A stretch of 33,645 bases of DNA from Bacteroidota bacterium (GTDB lineage Bacteria; Bacteroidota; Bacteroidia; Bacteroidales; FEN-979). The notes beneath the pieces were generated by a model that saw only the letters and a program-made list of their open reading frames with translations, ran no database searches and had not been told where the DNA came from. The DNA is taken from contig JACNKI010000224.1 in assembly GCA_014382125.1 (NCBI GenBank), forward strand, positions 1 through 33,645. Direction: 5' to 3'. This document shows, in pieces, positions 9,761 through 19,633 of the stretch. The position numbers were made by a program, and so were the translations under genes. How positions within the stretch are numbered: position 1 is the stretch's first letter; each line of letters starts with the position of its first letter.

Positions 9761-11221
9761 ATGGATCAACCGGTACAGAAACGAAGTAAACAGATCGGTA
9801 TCATCTTCAGTGGATCCCTTGCAGGCTTCATGGTGTTGTTGGATAACAACATTGTTAACATCTCTCTCCCCAATATCGCATCCAGTTTCAATATCTCCAC
9901 ATCAACCGTCGTTCAGATCGTGTTGATATACCTGTTGATGCTCTCAAGTTCAATGATCATTTTCGGAAAGCTGGCAGACAAATATGGTGTAAAAAAAGTA
10001 TTCATCAGCGGTTTCATCGTCTTCACAGCCAGCTCTCTGCTTTGCGGATTGGCACCTAACTACCCTCTCTTGCTGTCTGCAAGAGGCCTCCAGGCATTAG
10101 GAGGATCTATGCTATTTGCCACAGCTCTTGCCCTGGTTACAAAATTCATTCCGGCCAACAGGAGAGGTTGGGCTTTTGGTATTTTTGCCCCGGTTTCTGC
10201 ATTGGGGTTGCTGATTGGCAATCCTTTAGGCGGACTGATAACAGGAATGCTGGACTGGCAATGGATTTTCTTTGTCAATATCCCGATAGGGATTTTGGCA
10301 ATAATCTTTGCCCTCCGTACGATTCCCGCAGATCATCCCCGGGTGGTGTCGAAAAAACGTGTTCGTTTCGATTACGTGGGATCATTTCTGAGCTTTGCAG
10401 GCCTGGCCCTGTTGGTTTATTTTCTGAGTAAAGGACGGATGCTGGGCTGGACTTCAACGATGACCTTAACCGGGTTGCTTGTATCAATTCTGTTACTGGT
10501 GGCTTTTGTCTTTTGGGAGAAAAGAGTCAAAGAACCTATTCTGGATTTATCGATCTTCCGAAACCGCAGTTTCTCGTTTGCTATTCTGGCATCCATTTTT
10601 GGATTTGGACTGATGGCAGGAAGTAATGTGCTGTTGCCTTTTTATCTCATTTATGGACTCAAGATAGACGTAACCCATGCTGGCTTTATCCTGATGACCT
10701 TTGCTGTGGTATTCAGTCTGTCAAGCATGGTAACAGGCCGATTATCGGACAGGGTTTCAAAAGTCCGGCTAACAATCCTCGGAATGCTGCTTGCAATAGG
10801 AAGTTGCATCGCTTTTGCCCTTCTTCTCCCACAGCTTCACCTTGGGATCTTATTCGGATTTATGATTCTGCTTGGAATATCCTATGCCCTCTTTATTACA
10901 CCAAACAACAACCAGGTGATGTCGATAGCTCCGGCCGAGAAGCAAGCAATCTCAACGAGTGTATTCAAGTTGAGCACAAACATGGGCCAGATGTTCGGCT
11001 TGATTATTATGGAGATGATCTTTTCCCTATCGTTTACTCATCCTTCAGAAGGTTCAGGTTTTACACTGAAATCAGTTCCTGTCGACCAGATGATGTATGG
11101 ATTTTCATGGGCTTATTTTGCAGGAGCAGGTTTATGTTTTCTGGCTATAATCTTTTTGCTCTTTGTCCGGGAACAGGGAACAACAGTTAAAACGGTCGAA
11201 GGAACTGCATTTCTGCATTGA
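9761..11221 (+). CDS. MFS transporter, DHA2/EmrB-like drug-efflux type
   Basis: [66 protein letters not shown]; many TM segments. Confidence 0.9.
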   Translation: MDQPVQKRSKQIGIIFSGSLAGFMVLLDNNIVNISLPNIASSFNISTSTVVQIVLIYLLMLSSSMIIFGKLADKYGVKKVFISGFIVFTASSLLCGLAPNYPLLLSARGLQALGGSMLFATALALVTKFIPANRRGWAFGIFAPVSALGLLIGNPLGGLITGMLDWQWIFFVNIPIGILAIIFALRTIPADHPRVVSKKRVRFDYVGSFLSFAGLALLVYFLSKGRMLGWTSTMTLTGLLVSILLLVAFVFWEKRVKEPILDLSIFRNRSFSFAILASIFGFGLMAGSNVLLPFYLIYGLKIDVTHAGFILMTFAVVFSLSSMVTGRLSDRVSKVRLTILGMLLAIGSCIAFALLLPQLHLGILFGFMILLGISYALFITPNNNQVMSIAPAEKQAISTSVFKLSTNMGQMFGLIIMEMIFSLSFTHPSEGSGFTLKSVPVDQMMYGFSWAYFAGAGLCFLAIIFLLFVREQGTTVKTVEGTAFLH

Positions 11222-11825
11222 ATAGCTCCGTGATATCTTCCTCCGGTTTCAGATAATAGGCATGTAGCCCGGCTTTTCGGGCTCCTTCCACATGCTCAGT
11301 GGAGTCGTCAATGAACATCGTATCCGAAGCTTTGATCCCCGCATCTTTGATCACAAATTCAAAGATCTCAGGGAATGGTTTACGCAAACTTATCCGGTGT
11401 GAAAAGTATGCGTTGTCAAACAGGTCATTAAAATCACGAAATCCATAGATTCGTTGCAGGTCTGACAGGTAGTATTTGTAATGGATCTCGTTGGTGTTGC
11501 TCAATAAAAATAGCCTGTATGTTGATCGCAGTTGCTTCAATAGATCAATTCGTTGTTTTGGGATGTCAAGGAGCAATGCATTCCAGACCGTATCAATATC
11601 ATCATCAGTTACCCCTTCGTCAACATATTCCTTTAATGTATCCCTGAATTGCTGAGGCGTAATTCTTCCCGTTTCAAATGCTCCGAAAAAATTATCCCTG
11701 TCGGTCACCGAATAGGATTTGTCAAACTTTTTCAGTCCCATGTCATAAAACGCTTTTTCGGTCAACGAAATATCGATGTTGCAGATCACCCCTCCAAAGT
11801 CGAAGATGATATTTTTGATTGCCAT
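11187..11825 (-). CDS. HAD-family hydrolase (HAD-IA type phosphatase-like)
   Basis: IKNIIFDFGGVICNIDI, LFLLSNTNEIHYKYY, KPFPEIFEFVIKDAGI, TMFIDDSTEHVEGARKAGL. Start refined to ATG 11825. Confidence 0.9.
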   Translation of the reverse strand: MAIKNIIFDFGGVICNIDISLTEKAFYDMGLKKFDKSYSVTDRDNFFGAFETGRITPQQFRDTLKEYVDEGVTDDDIDTVWNALLLDIPKQRIDLLKQLRSTYRLFLLSNTNEIHYKYYLSDLQRIYGFRDFNDLFDNAYFSHRISLRKPFPEIFEFVIKDAGIKASDTMFIDDSTEHVEGARKAGLHAYYLKPEEDITELFNAEMQFLRPF

Positions 11826-12036
11826 ATTCTTGGATTGTATGTAATTTTGCTTCAAAGGTGGGAATTTTCTCTTGAATGAGGGAACAGAAAGCAAAGATTG
11901 TTGTATTTTCTAGGGCATTGACTATTTCATCGGTTCGGGGATATACCTGAAATAGGAGGAAAATTCCCGTCTCACATCTTGTTTTTTCCTATATAATTTA
12001 TTATATTTCGAGCGATAATTTTAAATCCTTGGAAAT

Positions 12037-13806
12037 ATGAAAACTCGCTCAATCATTCTGCTTTTCGTTTTTGCACCGTTGGCTGTACTTAGTCAATGGT
12101 CAAACAATCCATCACTCAACACCAAAATCATTGATACCACCGGGACCCAGGCAATACCCAAAGTGGCTGTCAATCCAACAAATGGCCAAAGTTATTTCTC
12201 CTGGTTTAATAAAACTGAAGCCAACCCGAATTTTGAAATTTATTTACAGCGGTTGGATGCTTCTGGAAATAAATTATGGAATGATGAAGGATTGCTGATC
12301 AGTAACCATCCAACCTGGAGCTGGGTTACAGATTACGATATGATTGCTGATTCTGAAGGGGATGCCATTATTGTCACCCAGGATGCCCGAACAGGCTTTA
12401 GCGATGTTTTTGCATACAGGATCTCACCGGATGGGACGTTCGAATGGGGAACAGATGGAATCGCACTGACTAATGACAATAATTTTGATCCTTCTCCACA
12501 GACTGTTGTCACCACGGATGAAAACATCGTGTTTATGTGGGCCGAAGAACCCGCTGACACGACTGACTTCATTCGTATTAACCTCCAAAAACTATCATTG
12601 GATGGTCAGTCTTTATGGACAGGTAATACGGTGATCAGCAAAGACACTATGCATTGCATGATGCCCCAGATGATCGCCACCGAAGATACGGGCGTCATAG
12701 TGGTTTGGGTAAATACCCATTCTACCGATACTTCCATGGTGGGGAACTGGCCGAACATGTATCCCATGGCGCAGAAAATAGATAAGGATGGGAAAGTACT
12801 CTGGGCAGAGCCCACGGCCCTTGATACTCTTGACAACATGCCCCTGGCATTTTTTGAGGTTGCATTGATCAGCGATGGGAACAATGGATTTTTTGTGGGA
12901 TGGATGGCATTTCCGGCTGGCCAATATTTAAACGCTTACATTCAGCATGTATCCTCCGACGGGACTCCGCAATGGGCTGCCAATGGACTTCCTGTTTCCG
13001 ACTCCCTCCAGTATCAGCATACCGATCCCTCCCTTGTCTGGCTTCCTCAGCATGAAGAGGTGTTCGTTTTCTGGAACATCATGTATCCGTTCGTGTGGAC
13101 AGAAGCGATCTACGGCCAGAAGTTTTCCATTGACGGACAAAACCTATGGATAGCTGGAGGAATTAATTTCACCGGCTGGATGACTGACACCCTTATCGCC
13201 CTGGCCGATATCAAAAGTGCAAGTGAGGATGATATCTGTATGTTTTTTGAAAATGAATTCATTGCAATATCAGGTAGCGATACAACACTGAACAATGATT
13301 ACTATGCTTGCAGGATCAACAGGGAGGGCGCCACGGTGTGGGGGGATACGACTACACTGTTCGCAAATTCAACCGGAGCAAAGTATGGCATGGCCCTGAG
13401 TGAGTTGAATAACGGACAATGGATCGCGGTATGGCAGGATTGCCGTAGCAATCCCGCATCCATACAAGAGACAGGCATCTATGCCCAGAATATCAGAACC
13501 AACGGGACTTTGGGTCCTCTGAATATCGGGGAGTTGCATCCAATAAGCAATCTCATGGTTTCATGCTATCCAAACCCTTTTGATAATAACTTCAATGTAG
13601 AATATGAAATCGAACAAGAAGGCAACGTTGAAATTTCCCTATATGATCTGTTTGGGAGAGAGATCAGGCAGCTCTTCTCAGCAGAGCAACAACCAGGGAG
13701 CTATAGGTATACATTTAATGGCACCGATCTACATGTTGGAGTCTACATAATCAAACTCCGGCAGAACGGGAATATGGCCTGTCACAAGATTGTGAAAAGC
13801 AAATAA
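12037..13806 (+). CDS. Secreted protein with C-terminal T9SS type A sorting domain
   Basis: Signal peptide MKTRSIILLFVFAPLAVLSQ; repeated GLPVSDSLQ/DGQNLW propeller-like segments; C-terminus VSCYPNPFDNNFNVEYEI...GVYIIKLRQNGNMACHKIVKSK. Confidence 0.88.
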   Translation: MKTRSIILLFVFAPLAVLSQWSNNPSLNTKIIDTTGTQAIPKVAVNPTNGQSYFSWFNKTEANPNFEIYLQRLDASGNKLWNDEGLLISNHPTWSWVTDYDMIADSEGDAIIVTQDARTGFSDVFAYRISPDGTFEWGTDGIALTNDNNFDPSPQTVVTTDENIVFMWAEEPADTTDFIRINLQKLSLDGQSLWTGNTVISKDTMHCMMPQMIATEDTGVIVVWVNTHSTDTSMVGNWPNMYPMAQKIDKDGKVLWAEPTALDTLDNMPLAFFEVALISDGNNGFFVGWMAFPAGQYLNAYIQHVSSDGTPQWAANGLPVSDSLQYQHTDPSLVWLPQHEEVFVFWNIMYPFVWTEAIYGQKFSIDGQNLWIAGGINFTGWMTDTLIALADIKSASEDDICMFFENEFIAISGSDTTLNNDYYACRINREGATVWGDTTTLFANSTGAKYGMALSELNNGQWIAVWQDCRSNPASIQETGIYAQNIRTNGTLGPLNIGELHPISNLMVSCYPNPFDNNFNVEYEIEQEGNVEISLYDLFGREIRQLFSAEQQPGSYRYTFNGTDLHVGVYIIKLRQNGNMACHKIVKSK

Positions 13807-13810
13807 TTCC

Positions 13811-13819
13811 TATCTTTGC
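13811..13819 (+). promoter_or_regulatory. Bacteroidota -7 box TATCTTTGC, likely tRNA promoter
   Basis: Exact TAnnTTTGC, 77 nt upstream of the tRNA 5' end. Confidence 0.5.
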
Positions 13820-13870
13820 ACCCCATTTGCGGTGCCCGGATGTTAGCTTGACGGCCTGGAATAAACAAAG

Positions 13871-13891
13871 CAAATCGTCAATCGTAAATCG
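13871..13891. repeat. Heptanucleotide-period repeat, 3 units (CAAATCG/TCAATCG/TAAATCG)
   Basis: Direct reading: caaatcg tcaatcg taaatcg. Confidence 0.75.
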
Positions 13892-13896
13892 AAAAA

Positions 13897-13970
13897 GGGC
13901 CCATAGCTCAGTTGGTTAGAGCAGTAGACTCATAATCTATTGGTCCCAGGTTCAAGTCCTGGTGGGCCCA
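13897..13970 (+). tRNA. tRNA with CAT anticodon (elongator Met, or Ile2 if lysidine-modified)
   Basis: Acceptor GGGCCCA/TGGGCCC plus discriminator A; D-arm GCTC...GAGC; anticodon arm GTAGA-CTCATAA-TCTAT; T-arm CCAGG-TTCAAGT-CCTGG. CCA not encoded. Confidence 0.95.
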
Positions 13971-13985
13971 CAGAAATTTCTTATA

Positions 13986-14020
13986 AAGGTTTGTATCACA
14001 ATAATATACAAGCCTTTTTT
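13986..14020 (+). terminator. Rho-independent terminator downstream of the tRNA
   Basis: 11-bp stem AAGGTTTGTAT / ATACAAGCCTT (one G-T wobble), 9-nt loop, then a T tract. Confidence 0.8.
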
Positions 14021-14134
14021 GCTTTTGAGGTTATACATAAGTTATCTGTTAAATGTCCCTTTTCCCCTTAACTGTCATAAAACACGTATCTTAGTAAATC
14101 CTAAAACGAATACGTGTCCACTTTGTCCGGCAAA

Positions 14135-15697
14135 ATGAAAAAACTCATCAAACACTTAATAATCAGCAATGTAATCATCACATTATTGATGTTTCCTATA
14201 GTAGTTTCTTCTCAAAACCTGGACAGCCTTTGGACGGTTTGGAATGATGACAGTCAACCTGATTCGGCGCGGCTTGAGGCTATTAACAGTTTTATTTGGA
14301 CTCGCTATTATCAAACTCAAATTAGTGATGACAGCCTTTTGATCATATCGCAAAATATGTATGATCTGGCAGTAGATGCAGGGCTAAAAAAGCCGCAGTC
14401 AGATGCCTTATTGCATTTAGGTCTTGTTTACAGATATGGTAGCAATAATCAAAAAGCGTTGGAATATTTTGAACAAAGTCTTTCACTTTCTACAGAAATT
14501 AATTACCTAAAAGGTATTGGACTAGCTTATGAAGGCATTGCAACCATGCTTGACATTGAAGCGAGATATAAAGAATCTTTAACTTACTATAAAAAAGGTC
14601 TGGAAAAGTATAAAGAAATTTCTGATAGTACCCAAATGGCCTATTGCTTAAATCGGATTGGTAGTGCATATCACCAACTATCCGATTATACTTTGGCCCG
14701 ATCCTATTATGATAGTGGTATAGCAATGCTTGATACTGTGGATGAATACTTCTTGTTTCAAGCAGTGAAAGGTAATATCGCGAGTATCTTAGCTGACCAG
14801 GGTGATTATAAGAATGCACTACCCATACAAATTAGAATTTTAAATTATTTTAAAACAGTTGGATATTACGAGGGAGTGGGCATTGGAAATGAGTTTATAG
14901 GTAATATATATGTTAATCAAGGAAAGTATGATTCAGCGCAGGCTTATTACCAGAAAAGTTTAAAAGTATTTCAGCAAATAAATTATAAGCTTGGTATAGC
15001 ATGGGTTTTTGGGTCTATAAGTGATGTTTATAAAAAACAGGGTAATTTCATAAAAGCATTAGAATATTTGAAAAGAAGTAAGATTGCATATACAGAAATC
15101 AATTATAGTCTTGGAATTGCTGAGTGTTTAATTTCATACGGGGAATTTTATGCTGATCTTGAAGATTACACTGTTTCCCTGGGTTATTTGCAAACTGCTC
15201 TTGAACTTTTTGAGGAGATTGGAAATAACAGGTTCATTGCAGAAGTATATTCTTTGATGGGAGGAATTTATCTTAAGCTTGCCGATTACTCACAAGCTTA
15301 CAAATATTATGAGATGAGCCTTTCCATTTTTATTGAACTGGAAATGAAAAGTCAAATAGCCGCTGTATATAACAAATTGGGAGTTTACTTTAAAGAATTG
15401 GGTGACTATAAAAATGCAAAGGATTATCTGATGCGTAGTAAAGAAATTTATGAAGAAATTGGACATAAAAAAGGTTTGGCAGAAGTCTGTATCGATTTAG
15501 GCGATCTAAACTTTCTGCAGGGCAATTTAAGTAATGGTATCGATTGGTGCAAAAATGGATATGACATTGCAGTTGAGATGGGCGTATTAACACTGGAACA
15601 AGAAGCAGCTAATAGCCTTTACAAAGCTCATAAGGCGATGGGCAACAACATCCTGGCCCTGAATTTCCTGGAGCGGTCTCTGGAATTTTATTATTAG
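14135..15697 (+). CDS. TPR-repeat protein, probably the detached sensor half of a hybrid two-component protein
   Basis: Signal peptide MKKLIKHLIISNVIITLLMFPIVVSSQ then many ~40-aa TPR/Kelch-free helical repeats (e.g. KALEYFEQSLSLSTEINYLKGIGLAYEGIATM). Start refined to ATG 14135. Ends abruptly at FLERSLEFYY. Confidence 0.8.
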   Translation: MKKLIKHLIISNVIITLLMFPIVVSSQNLDSLWTVWNDDSQPDSARLEAINSFIWTRYYQTQISDDSLLIISQNMYDLAVDAGLKKPQSDALLHLGLVYRYGSNNQKALEYFEQSLSLSTEINYLKGIGLAYEGIATMLDIEARYKESLTYYKKGLEKYKEISDSTQMAYCLNRIGSAYHQLSDYTLARSYYDSGIAMLDTVDEYFLFQAVKGNIASILADQGDYKNALPIQIRILNYFKTVGYYEGVGIGNEFIGNIYVNQGKYDSAQAYYQKSLKVFQQINYKLGIAWVFGSISDVYKKQGNFIKALEYLKRSKIAYTEINYSLGIAECLISYGEFYADLEDYTVSLGYLQTALELFEEIGNNRFIAEVYSLMGGIYLKLADYSQAYKYYEMSLSIFIELEMKSQIAAVYNKLGVYFKELGDYKNAKDYLMRSKEIYEEIGHKKGLAEVCIDLGDLNFLQGNLSNGIDWCKNGYDIAVEMGVLTLEQEAANSLYKAHKAMGNNILALNFLERSLEFYY

Positions 15698-15717
15698 CGC
15701 TTGGTATATTTCGCCGC

Positions 15718-17442
15718 ATGGTATATGTCAGGAGAACCAATAGGGAACTGGCCAGAAGAAATGAAATAATTGCAAAGGAAAAAGAGCGGGCTGAAGCATC
15801 AGAAAAAGCCAAGGAGATATTCTTCAATAATATCTCCCATGAATTTCGTACTCCCTTAACGTTAATTCTCGGGCCGCTTGATGAGACTCTTGAAAAAACT
15901 TCCGATGATACGATTAAACCCGGACTGCAAATTATGCAGCGTAACGCCCTTCGTTTGCAGGATATGATCACTGAGTTACTTGACTTATCAAAACTGGAAT
16001 TCGGGAAAGTAAAGCTTCTGGCCAAGGAAGAAAACATCGTAAAACTTACGCAAGATTACCTTCAATCTTTTGAATCCCTGGCAGACCAGCGCAGAATCAA
16101 ACTTAAGTTTAAATCAGACGCAAAAGAATACAAAGCGTGGATTGATTCAGAGAAATTTGAAAAGATCCTTGCGAACTTATTATCAAACGCATTTAACTTT
16201 TCCAGACCCCAGGGGGAGATCAGGATTACAGTTGGCAGTAAGCAGTCGGCAGTTGGTATGAAATCGATTAAAGATAGGAGACTTAAGAATGGGACAACAT
16301 TCAAAAACGGAGTATATATAACTGTCTCGGATTCAGGCATTGGGATCCCAAAAGAAAAGCTCCCCCATATTTTTGACCGCTTTTTCCAGGTGGGAGAATC
16401 CTCTCAAGCTCATCATGCAGGTACAGGGATCGGGTTGGCCCTGACTAAAGAGCTGGTTGAATTACATCATGGAACTATAAATGTGATAAGTGAACCGGGT
16501 AAGGGAACTACATTCACTGTTTTTATTCCTTTTGGTCATGAACATTTTTCAGAAGAAAAGATCTTTGTTGAACAAACAAAAGAAAAGGAAGCTGAAAAAA
16601 CAGAATGGGCCGTTGATAAGGAAATTTCAGGATATGTGACAGAAGAAGAAGTTAAAAAGAAAAATGAATTACCTATTCTCCTTATTATTGAAGATAATGC
16701 AGATATGCGGGCTTACATTAAATCGCATCTCGAAAAAAAGTATACAATTATAGAAGCCATTGATGGAGAAACCGGTCTTCAGGCGGCCATAGACAACATT
16801 CCCGATCTGATAATCAGCGATGTGATGATGCCTAAGATGGACGGTTATGAGATGACCGAAAAAATAAAAACCGATCCGCGGACAAACCATATCCCGGTGA
16901 TTATCCTCACAGCACGTGCTTCGGTGGAAAGCAAGATCGAGGGCCTCGAAACAGGTGCAGATGCACATGTAACAAAACCTTTTAATGCAAGAGAAATACA
17001 GGTCAGGGTAAAGAAACTTATCGAACAGCGTCAGAAACTCAGGGAGTATTTCAGTCGTACGCTTGAAAGTCTTGATTTGCACCTGGTAAAAGACTCCCGG
17101 CTGCCTTCGATGGACCAGCAATTCATCAAGAAAGCCATAGATGTGGTTACGGAGCACATAGCTGATGATGGTTTTAATGCCCGCACTTTTGCCCGTGAAA
17201 TGGCTTTGAGCCGTGTACAACTGCACCGTAAATTAAAAGCATTGACAAATAAAACTACTACTGAATTTATACGCACCCTTCGTTTGAACCGTGCAGCCAG
17301 CCTTCTGAAAGGCCAAACAGGTAATGTAACCGAAATAGCTTATGAGGTTGGATTCAGCAGCCTTTCGTATTTTACAAGCAGTTTTACCGAGCAGTTTGGT
17401 TCAACACCTTCGGCCTTTGTTCAAAAGAATAAAACCAGGTAG
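15718..17442 (+). CDS. Hybrid histidine kinase: HisKA - HATPase - receiver - AraC-type HTH, lacking its TM/sensor portion
   Basis: NNISHEFRTPLTLILGPLDE, LLSNAFNFS, DSGIGIPKEKLPHIFDRFFQV, GTGIGLALTKELVELHHG, IIEDNADMRAYI...ISDVMMPKMDGYEMTEKIK, HVTKPF, and a C-terminal AraC HTH (VTEIAYEVGFSSLSYFTSSFTEQFGSTPSAF). Confidence 0.92.
   Translation: MVYVRRTNRELARRNEIIAKEKERAEASEKAKEIFFNNISHEFRTPLTLILGPLDETLEKTSDDTIKPGLQIMQRNALRLQDMITELLDLSKLEFGKVKLLAKEENIVKLTQDYLQSFESLADQRRIKLKFKSDAKEYKAWIDSEKFEKILANLLSNAFNFSRPQGEIRITVGSKQSAVGMKSIKDRRLKNGTTFKNGVYITVSDSGIGIPKEKLPHIFDRFFQVGESSQAHHAGTGIGLALTKELVELHHGTINVISEPGKGTTFTVFIPFGHEHFSEEKIFVEQTKEKEAEKTEWAVDKEISGYVTEEEVKKKNELPILLIIEDNADMRAYIKSHLEKKYTIIEAIDGETGLQAAIDNIPDLIISDVMMPKMDGYEMTEKIKTDPRTNHIPVIILTARASVESKIEGLETGADAHVTKPFNAREIQVRVKKLIEQRQKLREYFSRTLESLDLHLVKDSRLPSMDQQFIKKAIDVVTEHIADDGFNARTFAREMALSRVQLHRKLKALTNKTTTEFIRTLRLNRAASLLKGQTGNVTEIAYEVGFSSLSYFTSSFTEQFGSTPSAFVQKNKTR
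16229..16256. repeat. Heptanucleotide-period repeat, 4 units (CAGTTGG CAGTAAG CAGTCGG CAGTTGG), inside the histidine kinase gene
   Basis: Direct reading; encodes TVGSKQSAVG in the kinase frame. Confidence 0.85.
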
Positions 17443-17470
17443 CTTCACAACTGACAGCTCAGGGAAATCT

Positions 17471-17491
17471 CATCACGCATCACGCGCCACT
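17471..17491. repeat. Heptanucleotide-period repeat, CATCACG CATCACG CGCCACT
   Basis: Direct reading, immediately 3' of the kinase stop codon. Confidence 0.65.
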
Positions 17492-17662
17492 TGTTTTCGG
17501 TGTTCTCTTAAACAAAATTTTTCTATTCCTGTCCACATTTTACGCTGAAAATGGAAATTGATACATTTCAGCAAAAGAATGAAACATATGAGATTGTAAT
17601 TGACCCTCCCCCGAAGGTACTTTTATCCCCATGAATTTATTTATTAATCAAAACCTTAGATC

Positions 17663-19600
17663 ATGAAAACAAAAATTACACTTTTTATCGGAATGGTGAT
17701 TTGCACAATTACATTATGCGGGCAAATCATTTATGTCCCGGCTGATCAACCCAGCATTCAGATGGGGATAAATGCAGCCACGGATGGAGATACCGTATTG
17801 ATCTCTGATGGATATTATTTTGAAAACATAACTTTTAACGGCAAAGCGATCACGGTTGCAAGTCAATTTTTAATGGACAGTGATAGCAGTCATATCTGGA
17901 ATACCATTATTGATGGAAGTCAGCCAGTGTTAAGTTCTACAGTATATTTTGGTTCCGGTGAAGATACAACTTCAATACTCTTTGGACTGACAATTACAGG
18001 TGGAACAGGTACACCAGTGAACGTTTATGGTGGTGCCCAACTCGGAGGAGGTATTGGTTGTTATACAGATACAGGAGAAGAATGGCTGGTTGTTGTTAAT
18101 AATACGATTTTTGACAACACATCCAGCGCAATCGGTGACACTGGTTGGCGCAGCGCTGCCGGAGGGGGAATGTATGCTCATTCCAATGCAAGGGTTTGCA
18201 ATAACATCATTCAATATAATACATGTTTTTCCACCCATACAGCTGATGGTGCAGGAGTCGAGTTTGAGTCTCCTCCATCCGGGAGCCCGTTCCTGGTACA
18301 ATTCGCAAATAACAATGTTCAGTTTAATACTGCCCTGGGAGACGGAATGGCATTCGGAGGAGGAGTTAGTATATACAATACTGAAATGAGTATAACCAAT
18401 AACAAGATCAGCAACAATACGCTGATTTGTGATATAGTGAATTTAGGTGCAGGGGTAAATCTGCTTGGATGGCTATCATTAGGGAATGTTGTATCCATCC
18501 GGGATAATGAATTTATTGGAAATAAGGTTGTGGGAGACGGAGTATCCCTTGGAACAGCAATTCATCTGGATAATGTTGATCACCTTGTTAAAATCAGGAA
18601 TAACCTTTTCTTCGCAAATGACGGAACAGAAAGCGATTATTCCTATGGAACGGTTTCCACCTGGTTCTATTCCGATGATTATATCGGAAAAAACTCAGAG
18701 ATCATACTCGATGGAAATATATTCAAGCATAATTCAACAAAATCAGGGGGAGCGGTTAGTGTTTACAATTCCTTTAATTTTTCGTTCACAAATAACTTAT
18801 TTCTATGTAATAATGCTGAATACGGGGGAGCAGTTTACCTGAAACAGATGACACAGAAATCTGGCACCCGGAGCGGATTACGCGAAGAAACAATGTCTTC
18901 CATGGCAAACAATACGTTTATTAATAATGAGGCCCAAACTATGGCTGGTGCCATATATAATGGATATACTACAGAAACCGTGGCGACATTTAACAATATC
19001 TTCTGGCAAAACGATGCATACTACTATAATGATATTTTCACTTCAAGCGAATTACCATTACTCGTGGCATATTCTGATATTGATACTGATGGTATTGAGG
19101 GAACATGGGAAGGCAACAATAACTTTATTGAAGATCCCGATTTAGAAGAAGATTCACTTCATATCAATAATATCAGTCCATGTTATAACCAGGGGACGGA
19201 AACTATTACATATAATGAGTTTTTATTTACTAGTCCCATTATAGATATTGACGGAGAAGATCGCCCTATGTATGGCGGAATTGATATTGGCGCTGATGAA
19301 TGTTTTAATGCTGTAGGATTGTGGCCAGATAACGTGTCAGAGGAAATTTCAATGCTGGTGTATCCAAATCCTTTTACTAATCATGCAACCATAAAATTTA
19401 ATCTTGATGAGCCATCATATTGCATTCTGGAAGTGTACAATTCATCCGGTATAACGATTGAAACAATAGCCAACAAACATTTTGGTGCAGGGCAGAACCA
19501 AATCCAGTGGCAAAGTCATAATTTACCTACTGGTATTTACTGTCTGAGATTAGCAACCGACAGTAAAATATACACGGCTAAAGTTTTGCATCTGAAATAA
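17663..19600 (+). CDS. Secreted right-handed beta-helix (pectate-lyase-like fold) protein with T9SS sorting domain
   Basis: Signal peptide, VPADQPSIQMGINAATDGDTVLISDGYYFENITFNGKAITVAS, repeated NNIIxxNT/GGGVSIYN coils, C-terminus MLVYPNPFTNHATIKFNL...GIYCLRLATDSKIYTAKVLHLK. Confidence 0.88.
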   Translation: MKTKITLFIGMVICTITLCGQIIYVPADQPSIQMGINAATDGDTVLISDGYYFENITFNGKAITVASQFLMDSDSSHIWNTIIDGSQPVLSSTVYFGSGEDTTSILFGLTITGGTGTPVNVYGGAQLGGGIGCYTDTGEEWLVVVNNTIFDNTSSAIGDTGWRSAAGGGMYAHSNARVCNNIIQYNTCFSTHTADGAGVEFESPPSGSPFLVQFANNNVQFNTALGDGMAFGGGVSIYNTEMSITNNKISNNTLICDIVNLGAGVNLLGWLSLGNVVSIRDNEFIGNKVVGDGVSLGTAIHLDNVDHLVKIRNNLFFANDGTESDYSYGTVSTWFYSDDYIGKNSEIILDGNIFKHNSTKSGGAVSVYNSFNFSFTNNLFLCNNAEYGGAVYLKQMTQKSGTRSGLREETMSSMANNTFINNEAQTMAGAIYNGYTTETVATFNNIFWQNDAYYYNDIFTSSELPLLVAYSDIDTDGIEGTWEGNNNFIEDPDLEEDSLHINNISPCYNQGTETITYNEFLFTSPIIDIDGEDRPMYGGIDIGADECFNAVGLWPDNVSEEISMLVYPNPFTNHATIKFNLDEPSYCILEVYNSSGITIETIANKHFGAGQNQIQWQSHNLPTGIYCLRLATDSKIYTAKVLHLK

Positions 19601-19618
19601 CACCACATAAAGTGTTAT
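19597..19618 (+). terminator. Possible hairpin overlapping the stop codon of the beta-helix gene
   Basis: 7-bp perfect stem ATAACAC / GTGTTAT with 8-nt loop. No T tract, so a weak terminator call. Confidence 0.35.
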
Positions 19619-19633
19619 TACAACTTTGGGCTG

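Noticed and set aside
13815-13896. Possible structured leader or second tRNA-like element between the promoter and the tRNA
   Set aside because: A small GCACC/GGTGC hairpin exists, but no cloverleaf could be drawn; likely just a precursor leader.
15670-15700. Programmed -1 frameshift between the TPR and kinase ORFs
   Set aside because: The sequence gaa ttt tat tat tag has no canonical X_XXY_YYZ slippery heptamer in the zero frame, so a mutation or deletion is more likely. Kept only as a split-gene finding.
16669-17226. Minus-strand ORF of 185 aa
   Set aside because: Antisense to the receiver/HTH part of the hybrid kinase; no recognisable family.
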